A stretch of 64,000 nucleotides of DNA from Neorhizobium petrolearium (GCF_017873175.1 NZ_JAGGJW010000015.1:1-64000), one strand, 5' to 3'; counted from the first letter of the stretch, positions 9,388 to 17,333 are shown. Made by a program: numbers and translations. Notes: a model not told the origin generated them from the letters alone.

Positions 9388-9766
9388 GACGGAGCTTTCC
9401 GGCATCTACCGCGCATACATTGCCTGCCTGAATAGCCAGGACTGGGACAGCCTCAATCGCTTCGTCGACGATGAGGTTATCCATAATGGCCGGCAGCTCG
9501 GTATTTCCGGTTATCGGGATATGCTGACACGGGACTTCGAGCAAATTCCGGACCTGCATTTCGACATCGAGCTGCTCGTTTGCGATTCGCCGCATGTGGC
9601 GAGCAGGCTTGCGTTCGACTGCACGCCCAAGGGGGCGTTTCTCGGCCTCGACGTCAATGGGAAGAGGGTGGCGTTTGCCGAAAACGTCTTCTACCGGTTT
9701 CAGGCGGAAAAGATCGCGGAAGTCTGGTCGGTTATCGACAAGGCGGCCATCGAGGCTCAGCTTTAG
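9380..9766 (+). CDS. SnoaL-like / ester cyclase-type protein
   Basis: 128 aa, a compact alpha+beta barrel (NTF2-like) protein of the SnoaL-like polyketide-cyclase group. The pattern is FVDDEVIHNGRQLGISGYRD early and VFYRFQAEKIAEVWSVID late. The ATG at 9380 overlaps the end of the kinase gene by 8 bases and follows GGGGGA, so the two are translationally coupled. The family has many functions and a specific reaction cannot be assigned. The context suggests a role in polyol or pentulose metabolism. Confidence 0.8.
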   Translation: MNETELSGIYRAYIACLNSQDWDSLNRFVDDEVIHNGRQLGISGYRDMLTRDFEQIPDLHFDIELLVCDSPHVASRLAFDCTPKGAFLGLDVNGKRVAFAENVFYRFQAEKIAEVWSVIDKAAIEAQL

Positions 9767-9771
9767 CCGCT

Positions 9772-10278
9772 CTACGGCAGGATCCGGTTCGTCATCAGCC
9801 ATTTCACGGAGCGGGGCCAGGCATAGTTCGCGCCCATGCGCAGGTCGGTGAAACCCACAGAAACGGGCTTGCCGGTTTCAGCGTCAAGGATGCGGATGAA
9901 CATCGTATGCTCGGTTCGGTTGACGCGGGTGACGACGCCCAGCAGAGCAAGGGACGCGCCGTGCTCCTTGGCAATCTTGCCTTCACAGCCGCCGCAGTTG
10001 CGCAAACCGTGCGGCGCCGCCGGCTGCTCATTCCCGGCCTGCGCCTCTATGATCGTGAAGCGTCCGGATTGGGAGAGCATGTCCTTCGCAACCCGAGCGG
10101 ATTCGGACAGATAGCGCCTGTCGTGTTCATCCGGTGGGATTATTCCCGCTCCGGCGCTCTTATCTTCCAGTTCGAAGGGAAATACCTCGATCGACATTCG
10201 CTTTGTCTGCTCGGCCTGCGCAAATGCGCAGGTGCCAGCAAGCAGCGTCATCAGGACAGTCAATATGCGAAGGCGCAT
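9772..10278 (-). CDS. DUF3280/DUF2380-type periplasmic protein
   Basis: 168 aa. A signal peptide (MRLRILTVLMTLLAGTCAFA) is followed by a secreted domain resembling DUF3280. RYLSESARVAKDMLSQSGRF and the CGGC pair at about residues 95-98 stand out, and a C-terminal WPRSVKWLMTNRIL ends it. A strong GGGAGGAG site precedes the ATG. It converges on the polyol operon with a 5-base gap. The function of this family is unknown to me. The Cys pair could bind metal or haem or form a disulfide. Confidence 0.72.
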   Translation of the reverse strand: MRLRILTVLMTLLAGTCAFAQAEQTKRMSIEVFPFELEDKSAGAGIIPPDEHDRRYLSESARVAKDMLSQSGRFTIIEAQAGNEQPAAPHGLRNCGGCEGKIAKEHGASLALLGVVTRVNRTEHTMFIRILDAETGKPVSVGFTDLRMGANYAWPRSVKWLMTNRILP

Positions 10279-10353
10279 GGTCTCCTCCCGTCCATGTGGC
10301 GGCGATCATACACGGTCTGACGGCCCAAATCACGCTCAAAGCAGAGAGGGCTG

Positions 10354-11223
10354 CTAATGCAGATGTCTCAACTTGTCGGGGTTTCGTACCACATAAATCG
10401 CCGTGATCTTGCCGTCCTCGATGTCGAGCGCGGTCGTCTGGAGTTCGCCGTCCGCCTCCAGCGTGACGAAACCTGGCAGGCCGTTGACGAATCCGGCGCG
10501 CACCAGTTTCGAGCCGTGCTTTTGAAAGAGAACCGCCAGATTTTCGTGCAACTGCATCACGGCATCGAAGCCGAAGCTGGGCTTCATGGCTGCCGGGCGT
10601 TTGCCGCCGCCATCCGAATGAACGCTGACATCCGCCGCCAGCATCGCGCCAAGGGCCTTCATGTCGCCACTGCGCGATGCCGCATAGAAAGCCTCGGCAA
10701 GCTCGACACCCCGCTTCTTGTCGATCTGGAAGCGGGCTCTCGCCTCGCGAACGTGGGTGCGGGCACGGGTGGCGAGCTGGCGGCAGGCGGCTGCGTCACG
10801 CTCGATGGTCGCCGCGACCTCTTCGAAGCCGAGACCGAACACGTCATGCAGCAGGAAGGCCGCCCGTTCGAGCGGCGACAGGCGCTCCAGGGCCAGCATC
10901 AGCGGCAATGTGACATCCTCCTCTTCGTCCTCCTCCACCACGGGGTCGGGAAGCCAAGGGCCGACATAAGTCTCGCGCTGGCGTCGCGCCGACTTTAACT
11001 GGTCGAGGCAGAGGCGCGTCACCGTGCGGCGCAGGAACGCTTCCGGCTCGCGCACTTCGCTCCGGTCGGCCTTCATCCATCGGATGAAGGCCTCCTGCAC
11101 CATGTCCTCTGCATCGGCCACTGATCCGAGCATGCGGTAGGCGACGCGCATGAGCTTCGGACGCAGCGGATCGAAGCTCGCCGCTGCATCCTCAAGGCCG
11201 GAATCTGGCCCAAGCTCCGCCAT
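10354..11223 (-). CDS. ECF41-group RNA polymerase sigma factor with SnoaL-like C-terminal domain
   Basis: 289 aa. Sigma region 2 (YRMLGSVADAEDMVQEAFIRW) lies at about residues 29-49 and region 4 at about 110-160. A C-terminal SnoaL-like domain follows, carrying the three signature motifs I know for ECF41 proteins: WLPDP at 90-94, DGGGK at 204-208 and NPDKL at 281-285. In this group the C-terminal domain tunes sigma activity in place of an anti-sigma factor. The ATG at 11223 overlaps the stop of the AhpD-like gene by one base (TGATG), so the two are coupled. A matching promoter lies before that gene. Confidence 0.93.
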   Translation of the reverse strand: MAELGPDSGLEDAAASFDPLRPKLMRVAYRMLGSVADAEDMVQEAFIRWMKADRSEVREPEAFLRRTVTRLCLDQLKSARRQRETYVGPWLPDPVVEEDEEEDVTLPLMLALERLSPLERAAFLLHDVFGLGFEEVAATIERDAAACRQLATRARTHVREARARFQIDKKRGVELAEAFYAASRSGDMKALGAMLAADVSVHSDGGGKRPAAMKPSFGFDAVMQLHENLAVLFQKHGSKLVRAGFVNGLPGFVTLEADGELQTTALDIEDGKITAIYVVRNPDKLRHLH

Positions 11224-11696
11224 CACGCGGCCACGTCCGCCTGGGCGGCCTTCGCGACTGCGGGTTCGACCCAAAGGCCGAAGCCGACCGCGAGGCGATT
11301 CCATCCGTTGATGACATTGATCATCAAAGTGAGCTTCACCTGTTCCTCCGCCGTGAAATGGCCCCACAGGGCTTCATAGGCGCTTTCCTGCGCATGTCCT
11401 TCCGAAAGCCGGGTCAAGGCTTCGGTCCAGCCTAGCGCAGCACGTTCGCGATCGGAATAGCAAGGCGCTTCACGCCAGGCAGACAGGAGATAGATGCGCT
11501 GTTCGGTTTCGCCCTGTGCGCGAGCTTCCGCCGTGTGCATATTGATGCAGTTGGCGCAGCCGTTGATCTGCGAGGCGCGGATTTTTACCAGTTCGATGAG
11601 GCTCGGCTCGAGGCTCGCGGCAACATCGACCGACACCCCCATCCACTTTTTCATCAGCGCAGGAGCGGCGGAGAAGACATCAATCTTGGCGGTCAT
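11223..11696 (-). CDS. Carboxymuconolactone decarboxylase / AhpD-like protein
   Basis: 157 aa. The AhpD-type redox centre reads SQINGCANCINMH, with Cys47, Cys50 and His54 and an upstream Glu35. Such proteins reduce peroxides or handle related small oxidants. The start at 11696 follows AGAAGGAAACC. It is first in a two-gene unit with the ECF41 sigma factor, the classical partner arrangement for that sigma group. Confidence 0.9.
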   Translation of the reverse strand: MTAKIDVFSAAPALMKKWMGVSVDVAASLEPSLIELVKIRASQINGCANCINMHTAEARAQGETEQRIYLLSAWREAPCYSDRERAALGWTEALTRLSEGHAQESAYEALWGHFTAEEQVKLTLMINVINGWNRLAVGFGLWVEPAVAKAAQADVAA

Positions 11697-11728
11697 GGTT
11701 GGTTTCCTTCTGTTGGTTACGACACCAT

Positions 11729-11755
11729 GACGAGACAGGATTTGCCGGTGTGACA
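11729..11755 (-). promoter_or_regulatory. ECF41-type promoter for the AhpD-sigma operon
   Basis: Read on the minus strand, TGTCACA (11755-11749) is followed after exactly 16 bases by CGTC (11732-11729). This is the -35/-10 pattern I recall for ECF41-dependent promoters. It lies about 33 bases upstream of the AhpD-like start codon, so the sigma factor probably drives its own operon. Confidence 0.75.
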
Positions 11756-11851
11756 TGCCCCACAAACTTTTCTTGGTGGCGCCCGATCCGACTGATGCTT
11801 GCTCCGGCACCTTCCTGAACCTACATGTTTCCCGCTTAACTGGAGACGCCG

Positions 11852-12565
11852 ATGATCCTCGACGCCGCACGCCTTTCGCTGATCAACCTTTTCGCGCCGG
11901 AGACGCGCGCCGTCTTCTGGAAGACCCTGGGGCTCACCATCCTCGTGCTCGTCGGCATCTGGTTCGCCTTGCGCGAGATTTTCATTCTCTACGCCTGGCC
12001 ATGGTTCGCGGCCTTCTTCCCCGACATGCCCGACTGGACCGGCTGGCTCACGCTGATTGCGGCGATTGCAGCCGGTATTGGTTTGGCGCTGGCGCTGGCA
12101 CTTCTGATCGCGCCGATCACGGCGCTGATCGCCGGTCTCTTCCTCGACGATGTCGCCGAGGTGGTCGAAAAACGCGACTACCCCAACGATCCGCCCGGAA
12201 AGGCGATGCCGCTCGGGGAGGCGATCGCCAGTTCCATCAAGTTCCTGGGCGTCGTCATCGTCGGCAACATCATCGCGCTTTTGCTGCTGTTCATTCCCGG
12301 CATCAACCTGGTCGCCTTCTTCCTGGTGAACGGTTACCTGCTCGGCCGGGAATTCTTCGAGTTCGCGGCGATGCGCTTCCGGTCGCCGTTGGAGGCCCGC
12401 GCCTTCCGGTCCAAACATGCCTCGACCGTGTTCATGGCGGGGCTCCTGATCGCCTGTTTCCTGGCGGTCCCGATCGTCAACCTTCTGACGCCGCTCTTTG
12501 CCGCCGGCCTGATGGTGCATCTCCACAAGGTGATTTCGAAGCGCGACCCGGCGTTCCGGGGTTAG
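11852..12565 (+). CDS. CysZ/EI24-family membrane protein
   Basis: 237 aa with about four hydrophobic helices and the EI24/CysZ arrangement. The family signature region is LLIAPITALIAGLFLDDVAEVVE, and the LGREFFEFAAMRF stretch sits in the middle. CysZ of E. coli helps sulfate uptake. In alphaproteobacteria the role is mostly untested. GGAGA precedes the ATG. It is divergent from the ECF41 operon and overlaps the end of the convergent VOC gene by 4 bases. Confidence 0.85.
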   Translation: MILDAARLSLINLFAPETRAVFWKTLGLTILVLVGIWFALREIFILYAWPWFAAFFPDMPDWTGWLTLIAAIAAGIGLALALALLIAPITALIAGLFLDDVAEVVEKRDYPNDPPGKAMPLGEAIASSIKFLGVVIVGNIIALLLLFIPGINLVAFFLVNGYLLGREFFEFAAMRFRSPLEARAFRSKHASTVFMAGLLIACFLAVPIVNLLTPLFAAGLMVHLHKVISKRDPAFRG

Positions 12566-12987
12566 GTGGGCAGAGCGGAGGTGCCGTAGAGGGCAGCAAA
12601 TTCCGGGCTTGGCGGGATCGGTGTGATCACATCGATCAGCACGCCATTCGGATCGGCGGTGATGAAGTGCCGCTGGCCAAAATCCTCGTCGCGAAGGTCC
12701 TGCCGGATCGGCAGGCCGGCCGCCTTGAGGCGGGCGTAGACCGAGTCGACATCCTCCACTTCGAAATTCAGGATGAGACCGGAAACCTTGCCGCGGCCGC
12801 TTTCCGGGATTGTGCCATGACTGCCGTCGAGGATGGCGAGCGTCACGTGTTCGCTCTCCCCCGATTGCAGATGCACGTACCAGTCTGCCGAAAACAGAGC
12901 CTCAAAGCCGAGGTGTTCGACGTAGAAGGCCGCCGTCCCGCCGACGTCGTCGGTCATGATGACGGGATAATAGCTGGTCGATTTCAT
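12562..12987 (-). CDS. VOC-superfamily (glyoxalase/bleomycin-resistance-like) protein
   Basis: 141 aa, one pair of beta-alpha-beta-beta-beta modules. It opens with YYPVIMTDDVGGTAAFYVEHLGF and carries FEVEDVDSVYARLKAAGLP and QRHFITADPNGVLIDV. Members bind a metal and act on small electrophiles or sequester antibiotics; no substrate can be named. AAAGGGAAAG precedes the ATG. It is divergent from a TetR gene across two palindromic operators, so that regulator probably controls it. Confidence 0.85.
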   Translation of the reverse strand: MKSTSYYPVIMTDDVGGTAAFYVEHLGFEALFSADWYVHLQSGESEHVTLAILDGSHGTIPESGRGKVSGLILNFEVEDVDSVYARLKAAGLPIRQDLRDEDFGQRHFITADPNGVLIDVITPIPPSPEFAALYGTSALPT

Positions 12988-13010
12988 AGCTTTCCCTTTC
13001 TACACACTTC

Positions 13011-13057
13011 AGATACATTCAGTCTGTATGTTTTATAGATACATTCTGTCTGTATGT
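13011..13057. promoter_or_regulatory. Two tandem TetR-type operators
   Basis: AGATACATTCWGTCTGTATGT occurs at 13011-13031 and again at 13037-13057, 26 bp apart and differing at one base. Each copy is an imperfect palindrome with ATACA/TGTAT arms. They fill the divergent space between the VOC gene and the tetR gene, where both promoters must lie. Confidence 0.7.
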
Positions 13058-13076
13058 AAACATGGGGAGATGAGAT

Positions 13077-13661
13077 ATGGCACGCAGCAATCGCGAACGC
13101 ACGGATGCGACCCGAACCGCTCTTCTGGATGCGGGTAGGGCGCTCTTTATCGAGAAGGGATATGCGGAGACCGCAACGCCCGAGATCGCGGCGATGGCCA
13201 AGGTTACGCGCGGGGCGCTCTATCATCATTTTCCTGACAAGAAGGCTCTCTTCTGGGCCGTGATCGAACGTGAAGCCGATCATGTCGCGGCAGATATCGA
13301 GGTGCGCTCAGCGGAGGCTTCATCGGCGCGGGACGCTCTGCTGCAGGGTGCCTCCGCTTATTTCGATGCCATGGCGGCACCGGGCCGAACGCGGCTCCTG
13401 CTGAGGGAGGCACCGGCCCAGATTGCGATCGATTCCGGGGAAGGCGAGGACCCCGCGGAAGCGGGCCTCAGGATGGGCCTTTCCCACCTGCTGACCGGCT
13501 CGGACCTGCTCTCCCTGCTCGATCCGCTGACGGTGCTGATCTCTGCTGCTTTCGAGCGCGCGGCGATCGCCATCGATTGCGGCGGCAATCGCGAGGATTA
13601 TGAAGCGGCGATCGCAGCTCTACTCGACGGCCTCGGCAACGCCGATCACCTGCGGCGGTAG
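13077..13661 (+). CDS. TetR-family transcriptional regulator
   Basis: 194 aa. The N-terminal TetR DNA-binding domain (TRTALLDAGRALFIEKGYAE, then KVTRGALYHHFPDKKALF) covers about residues 11-62. The C-terminal ligand-binding half has a TetR_C-like region rich in Ala. The paired operators just upstream indicate autoregulation and control of the divergent VOC gene. Its last 42 bases overlap the 3' end of nth on the other strand. Confidence 0.9.
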   Translation: MARSNRERTDATRTALLDAGRALFIEKGYAETATPEIAAMAKVTRGALYHHFPDKKALFWAVIEREADHVAADIEVRSAEASSARDALLQGASAYFDAMAAPGRTRLLLREAPAQIAIDSGEGEDPAEAGLRMGLSHLLTGSDLLSLLDPLTVLISAAFERAAIAIDCGGNREDYEAAIAALLDGLGNADHLRR

Positions 13662-14405
13662 TTCGGCGAGCGGTGCCGGCACGTCGCAGGTCTTTTCGGG
13701 CGAACGACAGAGATCGGCAATGATGCAGCGCTCGCATTCGGGCTTTCGCGCCTTGCAGGTGTAACGCCCGTGCAGAATCAGCCAGTGATGCGCGCGAAAG
13801 AGATAGTGGTCCGGAATGACCTTGAGCAGGTGCTGCTCCACCTCGTCCGGTGTCTTGCCGGGGGCGAGCAGCAGCCGGTTGGCGAGCCGGAAGATATGCG
13901 TGTCGACGGCAATCGTCGGGATGCCGAAGGCCATGGACATGACGACATTCGCCGTCTTGCGGCCGACGCCGGGCAGCCGCATCAGTTCCTCGCGGGTCTT
14001 CGGCACTTCGGAACCGAACTCATCGATCAGCATGCGCGACAGCGCGATGACGTTCTTCGCCTTGTTACGGTAAAGCCCGATCGTCCTGATATATTGAGTG
14101 ATGCCTTCCTCGCCGAGCGCCAGCATCTTCTCCGGCGTATCGGCCACCTTGAAGAGGGCTCTTGTCGCCTTGTTGACGCCCGCATCGGTCGCCTGCGCCG
14201 AGAGCGCCACGGCAACCACCAGCGTGAACGGATTCACATGCTCCAGCTCGCCCTTCGGCTCCGGCCGCTGCACGGAGAAGCGGCGGAAGATTTCCTCCAG
14301 CTCCGCTTTCGAATAGGCGGATCTGAAGCGCTTCGGCTTGCGTGCCGACGCGTGATTTGACTTTTGCAAGGTGCTGGTGCTGGATTTGGGTTTCGGAGTC
14401 GCCAT
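13620..14405 (-). CDS. nth: Endonuclease III (DNA glycosylase/AP lyase)
   Basis: 261 aa. The helix-hairpin-helix LPGVGRKTA is at about residues 144-152 with catalytic Lys150. The catalytic Asp168 is in AVDTHIFRLANRL. The [4Fe-4S] ligands are Cys217, 224, 227 and 233 in the C-X6-C-X2-C-X5-C spacing. It removes oxidised pyrimidines in base-excision repair. A basic 28-residue N-terminal extension precedes the conserved core. The ATG at 14405 is chosen over a much longer frame; its ribosome binding site is weak. Confidence 0.94.
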   Translation of the reverse strand: MATPKPKSSTSTLQKSNHASARKPKRFRSAYSKAELEEIFRRFSVQRPEPKGELEHVNPFTLVVAVALSAQATDAGVNKATRALFKVADTPEKMLALGEEGITQYIRTIGLYRNKAKNVIALSRMLIDEFGSEVPKTREELMRLPGVGRKTANVVMSMAFGIPTIAVDTHIFRLANRLLLAPGKTPDEVEQHLLKVIPDHYLFRAHHWLILHGRYTCKARKPECERCIIADLCRSPEKTCDVPAPLAELPPQVIGVAEAVE

Positions 14406-14441
14406 ATCCCTGTATAGCCAGCCTGTCCGAAGGAAAGCAAC

Positions 14442-14924
14442 GTGGACGTTTCCAACGATCAACCCGTTTTTGCCGCCGAACTTACACCGCATCGCTCGCT
14501 CGGCCGGCGCGGTTTCCATGTCGTGCTCATGCTGTCCGGCGGTGTCTGCTTCCTTTACGGCGCCTTCTTTCTGATCACCGGTGCGTGGCCGATCGGTTTC
14601 TTCTTCGGGTTCGATTTTCTCCTGCTATATTTCGCGCTGAAGATGAGTTATCGCTCCGGCCGGGCGCGCGAGGAAGTGATGGTCTCGCGTACCCATCTGT
14701 TGATCAGGAAGTTCTCGCCTGCCGGCCGCATGGTGGAGCATTGCTTCAATCCGTTCTGGGCGCGCTTCCGCGTCAACCGTCACCAGGAGTTCGGGATTAC
14801 CTCCATGTATGTGACGGGCGAGGGGCGCTTCACGGATATCGGTTCGTTTCTCAATCCGGACGATCGAGAGAGTTTCGCGAAAGCCTTTCGGGGCGCGCTG
14901 GCAGCGGTCAAACAAAGGTTATGA
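14442..14924 (+). CDS. DUF2244 membrane protein
   Basis: 160 aa, GTG start at 14442 preceded by AAGGAAAG. Two closely spaced membrane helices lie at about residues 24-65 (FHVVLMLSGGVCFLYGAFFL and IGFFFGFDFLLLYFALKM), followed by a soluble domain ending in LNPDDRESFAKAFRGAL. This is the DUF2244 layout; the function is unknown, though members are common in alphaproteobacteria. It is divergent from nth with 36 bases between start codons. Confidence 0.85.
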   Translation: MDVSNDQPVFAAELTPHRSLGRRGFHVVLMLSGGVCFLYGAFFLITGAWPIGFFFGFDFLLLYFALKMSYRSGRAREEVMVSRTHLLIRKFSPAGRMVEHCFNPFWARFRVNRHQEFGITSMYVTGEGRFTDIGSFLNPDDRESFAKAFRGALAAVKQRL

Positions 14925-14989
14925 TCCGGCAAGAAACGGGTGGTTTCGGCGAAGCCGAAGGGGCATTTATGAGCGAAAGGAGAGATGTC

Positions 14990-15871
14990 ATGAACGCCTT
15001 TGCTCAGATCACTCAACCCATTGTCGATGTGACGCCGGAAGATTCCGACTACGAGACCGTCCGCCGCGTCATCGAGCTGATTACGCTCGACTACCGCGAC
15101 CAGCCGTCGCTTGAAACCATCGCCGCCGAACTCGGCCAGTCGCCGACCCAGCTCCAGAAAGTCTTTACCCGCTGGGCCGGCCTTTCGCCGAAAGCTTTCC
15201 TGCAGGCTGTGACGCTCGATCATGCAAAGCGCCTGCTCGGCAGGGAGGAGATGCCGCTGCTTGAAGCTTCCTACGAACTGGGCTTGTCCGGCCCCGGCCG
15301 GCTGCACGATCTTTTCGTCACCCACGAAGCCATGTCACCAGGCGAATGGAAGGCGCGCGGCGGCGGCCTGACGATCCGCTACGGTTTCCACCCGTCACCC
15401 TTCGGCGTGGCGCTCGTCATGGCCACGGATCGCGGCCTGTCGGGGCTCGCCTTTGCCGATCTTGATGGGGAAAAGGCCGCCTTCGAGGACATGGCCCGTC
15501 GCTGGCCGAATGCGGAGTATATCGAGGACCAGGAAGCGACCGCGCCGTATGTCAGCCGCATCTTCGATCGCTCGCAATGGTCCTGCGAACAGCCGCTCAA
15601 GGTCGTTCTGATCGGCACGGACTTCCAGGTGCGGGTCTGGCAGAGCCTGTTGAAAATCCCGTTCGGCAAGGCGGTCACATATTCGGACGTGGCTTGCGAT
15701 ATCGGCCAGCCGACTGCGAGCCGCGCGGTTGGCGCCGCGGTCGGGGCCAACCCGATCTCCTTCGTCGTACCCTGCCACCGGGCGGTCGGAAAAAGCGGCG
15801 CGCTCACCGGCTACCATTGGGGGCTCACCCGCAAGCGGGCGATCCTCGGCTGGGAGGCGGGGAATGCCTGA
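14990..15871 (+). CDS. AraC-type HTH fused to O6-methylguanine-DNA methyltransferase (Ada-like)
   Basis: 293 aa. An AraC helix-turn-helix region covers about residues 25-125 (LETIAAELGQSPTQLQKVF, AVTLDHAKRLL). It is followed by an alkyltransferase domain with active-site PCHR at about residues 261-264 (Cys262). The N-terminal zinc/phosphotriester domain of classical Ada is absent. It directly reverses O6-alkylguanine and may also bind DNA as a regulator. The ATG at 14990 with upstream AAGGAGAG is preferred over ATG 14969. Confidence 0.9.
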   Translation: MNAFAQITQPIVDVTPEDSDYETVRRVIELITLDYRDQPSLETIAAELGQSPTQLQKVFTRWAGLSPKAFLQAVTLDHAKRLLGREEMPLLEASYELGLSGPGRLHDLFVTHEAMSPGEWKARGGGLTIRYGFHPSPFGVALVMATDRGLSGLAFADLDGEKAAFEDMARRWPNAEYIEDQEATAPYVSRIFDRSQWSCEQPLKVVLIGTDFQVRVWQSLLKIPFGKAVTYSDVACDIGQPTASRAVGAAVGANPISFVVPCHRAVGKSGALTGYHWGLTRKRAILGWEAGNA

Positions 15872-15882
15872 AAGAATGTGTC

Positions 15883-16098
15883 TCAGTTGTCGTTGGCCGG
15901 CTGCTGCGGTGCGGTGGCAAGGTGCATGACATATTCGTCAGCGAGATCCGCAATCTGGAGGGCCACTTCTTTCTCGCGCCAGCCCGCTGCGACTGCACGC
16001 GAGAAAACCAGCTCCAGCACCCGCCGGAATTCTGCTTCACATTCTTTCACGCGCGCTTTGTCAAAGACGCTGTGTCTCGGAGAGTGAACGTTTGGCAT
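15883..16098 (-). CDS. Small conserved-looking hypothetical protein
   Basis: 71 aa, mostly alpha-helical and charged (KARVKECEAEFRRVLELVFS, then KEVALQIADLADEYVMHL), with no signal peptide or membrane segment. The codon use and amphipathic pattern look genuine, but no strong ribosome binding site is visible. It converges on the methyltransferase gene with an 11-base gap. Function unknown. Confidence 0.6.
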   Translation of the reverse strand: MPNVHSPRHSVFDKARVKECEAEFRRVLELVFSRAVAAGWREKEVALQIADLADEYVMHLATAPQQPANDN

Positions 16099-16129
16099 AT
16101 CGCCAAACTATAGAAATTGGTGCCATAAT

Positions 16130-17176
16130 TCAACCACAATTGGGCGGTGTCCCACGAGGTTGTGTGGACACTGACATCTGATCTTCCTCCAGTCGCAGCA
16201 ACTCCTTCGCCCCCGTCTCGTCGGTGATCAGTGTATTGCAGCCGATGCGGCGGATCGTGGCGCGGATGGCGACCGCCCGGTGCGCACCGCCGGAGGAGAG
16301 CACGATATGTTTCGCCTTCTTCAACGTATCGAGGTCGATCGACATTACCCGCTCGTTGAGCTTTTGATCGACCGAGTTGCCTTCAGCGTCGAGAAAGTTG
16401 AACATGGTGTCGCAGACGCAGCCGGCGGCGATCAGCCGGTCGAGCTCTGCCCTGGAGATGAAGCCCTCCGAAAGCGAAGTGGAATGGGGGCCGATGTCGC
16501 CGCAACTCACCACCGCGAGGTCGAGGTTTTCGGCAAGGTCGTAAATGGTGTTCAGCCCGCATTTATCGATCAGCGCCCGCTTGGTGGTGACCGAGTCGAC
16601 GAGCAGCGGTGCGAGGAACATGTAGCACTCGGCGCCAAGATGGCCCGCGAACCGCCATGTATAGTCGATCGGGTTGGTCTGGTGTACGGCGACGATGCCA
16701 CCAAGCAGTGAGACGACCTTGCAGTTCGCGCGCCTCGGTGGGCGGAAGCTCGACAGCGAGGCGGTCATGGTGCGGCCCCAGCCCACGCCGATCGTCATGT
16801 CGTCCTGTATCACGTCGGACAGGAATTGCCCGAGCGCCAGTCCGACTGCGCTCGCCATCGCCGTTGCGCTCTTGTCGCGCGGCGCCGGTACGACGATCGC
16901 CTCGTCCAGCCCGTAAGCCTTTTCCAGCCGGGTTGCGAGCTCGACGCAGGTGTCGATGCCCTCGCTGATCCAGATCTGCACTTCGGAACGCTTCATCGCC
17001 TCGTCGAGAAGGCGGATCACCGTCGATCGGCTGATGCCGAGCCGTTCTGCGACATCTTTCTGTGTCAGGCCCTGGTTATAGTAGAGCCAGGCCGCGCGCA
17101 GCCTCAGCGAGCCGGCTTCGGAATAGGCGGTGTGGGTCTCGCGTCTAAGCTTGGCCAATGGGCCTCCGGCGGGCAT
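16130..17176 (-). CDS. SorC/DeoR-family sugar-binding transcriptional regulator
   Basis: 348 aa. The helix-turn-helix lies at about residues 36-60 (GLTQKDVAERLGISRSTVIR), followed by the SorC effector domain with GVGWGRTMTASL and LLGGIVAVHQTNPIDYTW. It is divergent from transaldolase. Its own start codon lies inside an inverted repeat (17175-17212), pointing to autoregulation and possible control of tal. The ribosome binding site is weak. It is a different subgroup from the regulator at 221-1174. Confidence 0.88.
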   Translation of the reverse strand: MPAGGPLAKLRRETHTAYSEAGSLRLRAAWLYYNQGLTQKDVAERLGISRSTVIRLLDEAMKRSEVQIWISEGIDTCVELATRLEKAYGLDEAIVVPAPRDKSATAMASAVGLALGQFLSDVIQDDMTIGVGWGRTMTASLSSFRPPRRANCKVVSLLGGIVAVHQTNPIDYTWRFAGHLGAECYMFLAPLLVDSVTTKRALIDKCGLNTIYDLAENLDLAVVSCGDIGPHSTSLSEGFISRAELDRLIAAGCVCDTMFNFLDAEGNSVDQKLNERVMSIDLDTLKKAKHIVLSSGGAHRAVAIRATIRRIGCNTLITDETGAKELLRLEEDQMSVSTQPRGTPPNCG

Positions 17177-17212
17177 GTTTCAATCCCAACGATATTGGCC
17201 CATGTGAAACAT
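17175..17212. promoter_or_regulatory. Putative SorC operator
   Basis: ATGTTTCA at 17175-17182 and TGAAACAT at 17205-17212 are perfect 8-bp inverted arms 22 bases apart. The left arm covers the regulator's start codon. The spacing suits a multimeric SorC-type protein. Confidence 0.5.
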
Positions 17213-17237
17213 ATGTCAATTCCGAAGGGCAAATGTC

Positions 17238-17271
17238 TTGACTTTGCGGCCGCCGAGGGACGATAGTCCCT
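17238..17271 (+). promoter_or_regulatory. Putative tal promoter with palindrome
   Basis: TTGACT at 17238-17243 and GATAGT at 17262-17267 are 18 bases apart. The -10 lies inside a perfect inverted repeat, AGGGAC-GATA-GTCCCT (17256-17271), which could be a second operator or a short 5' hairpin. Confidence 0.4.
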
Positions 17272-17333
17272 GAGGGTGCGCTGGGAGCAAAATTGCGCCT
17301 GAAGCGTTAGGATTGATATCGAGGATTACCCGG

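Noticed and set aside
14342..14989. Long N-terminal extension of the Ada-like frame
   Set aside because: It overlaps DUF2244 in another frame, has no Ada N-terminal domain, and a good ribosome binding site points to ATG 14990.
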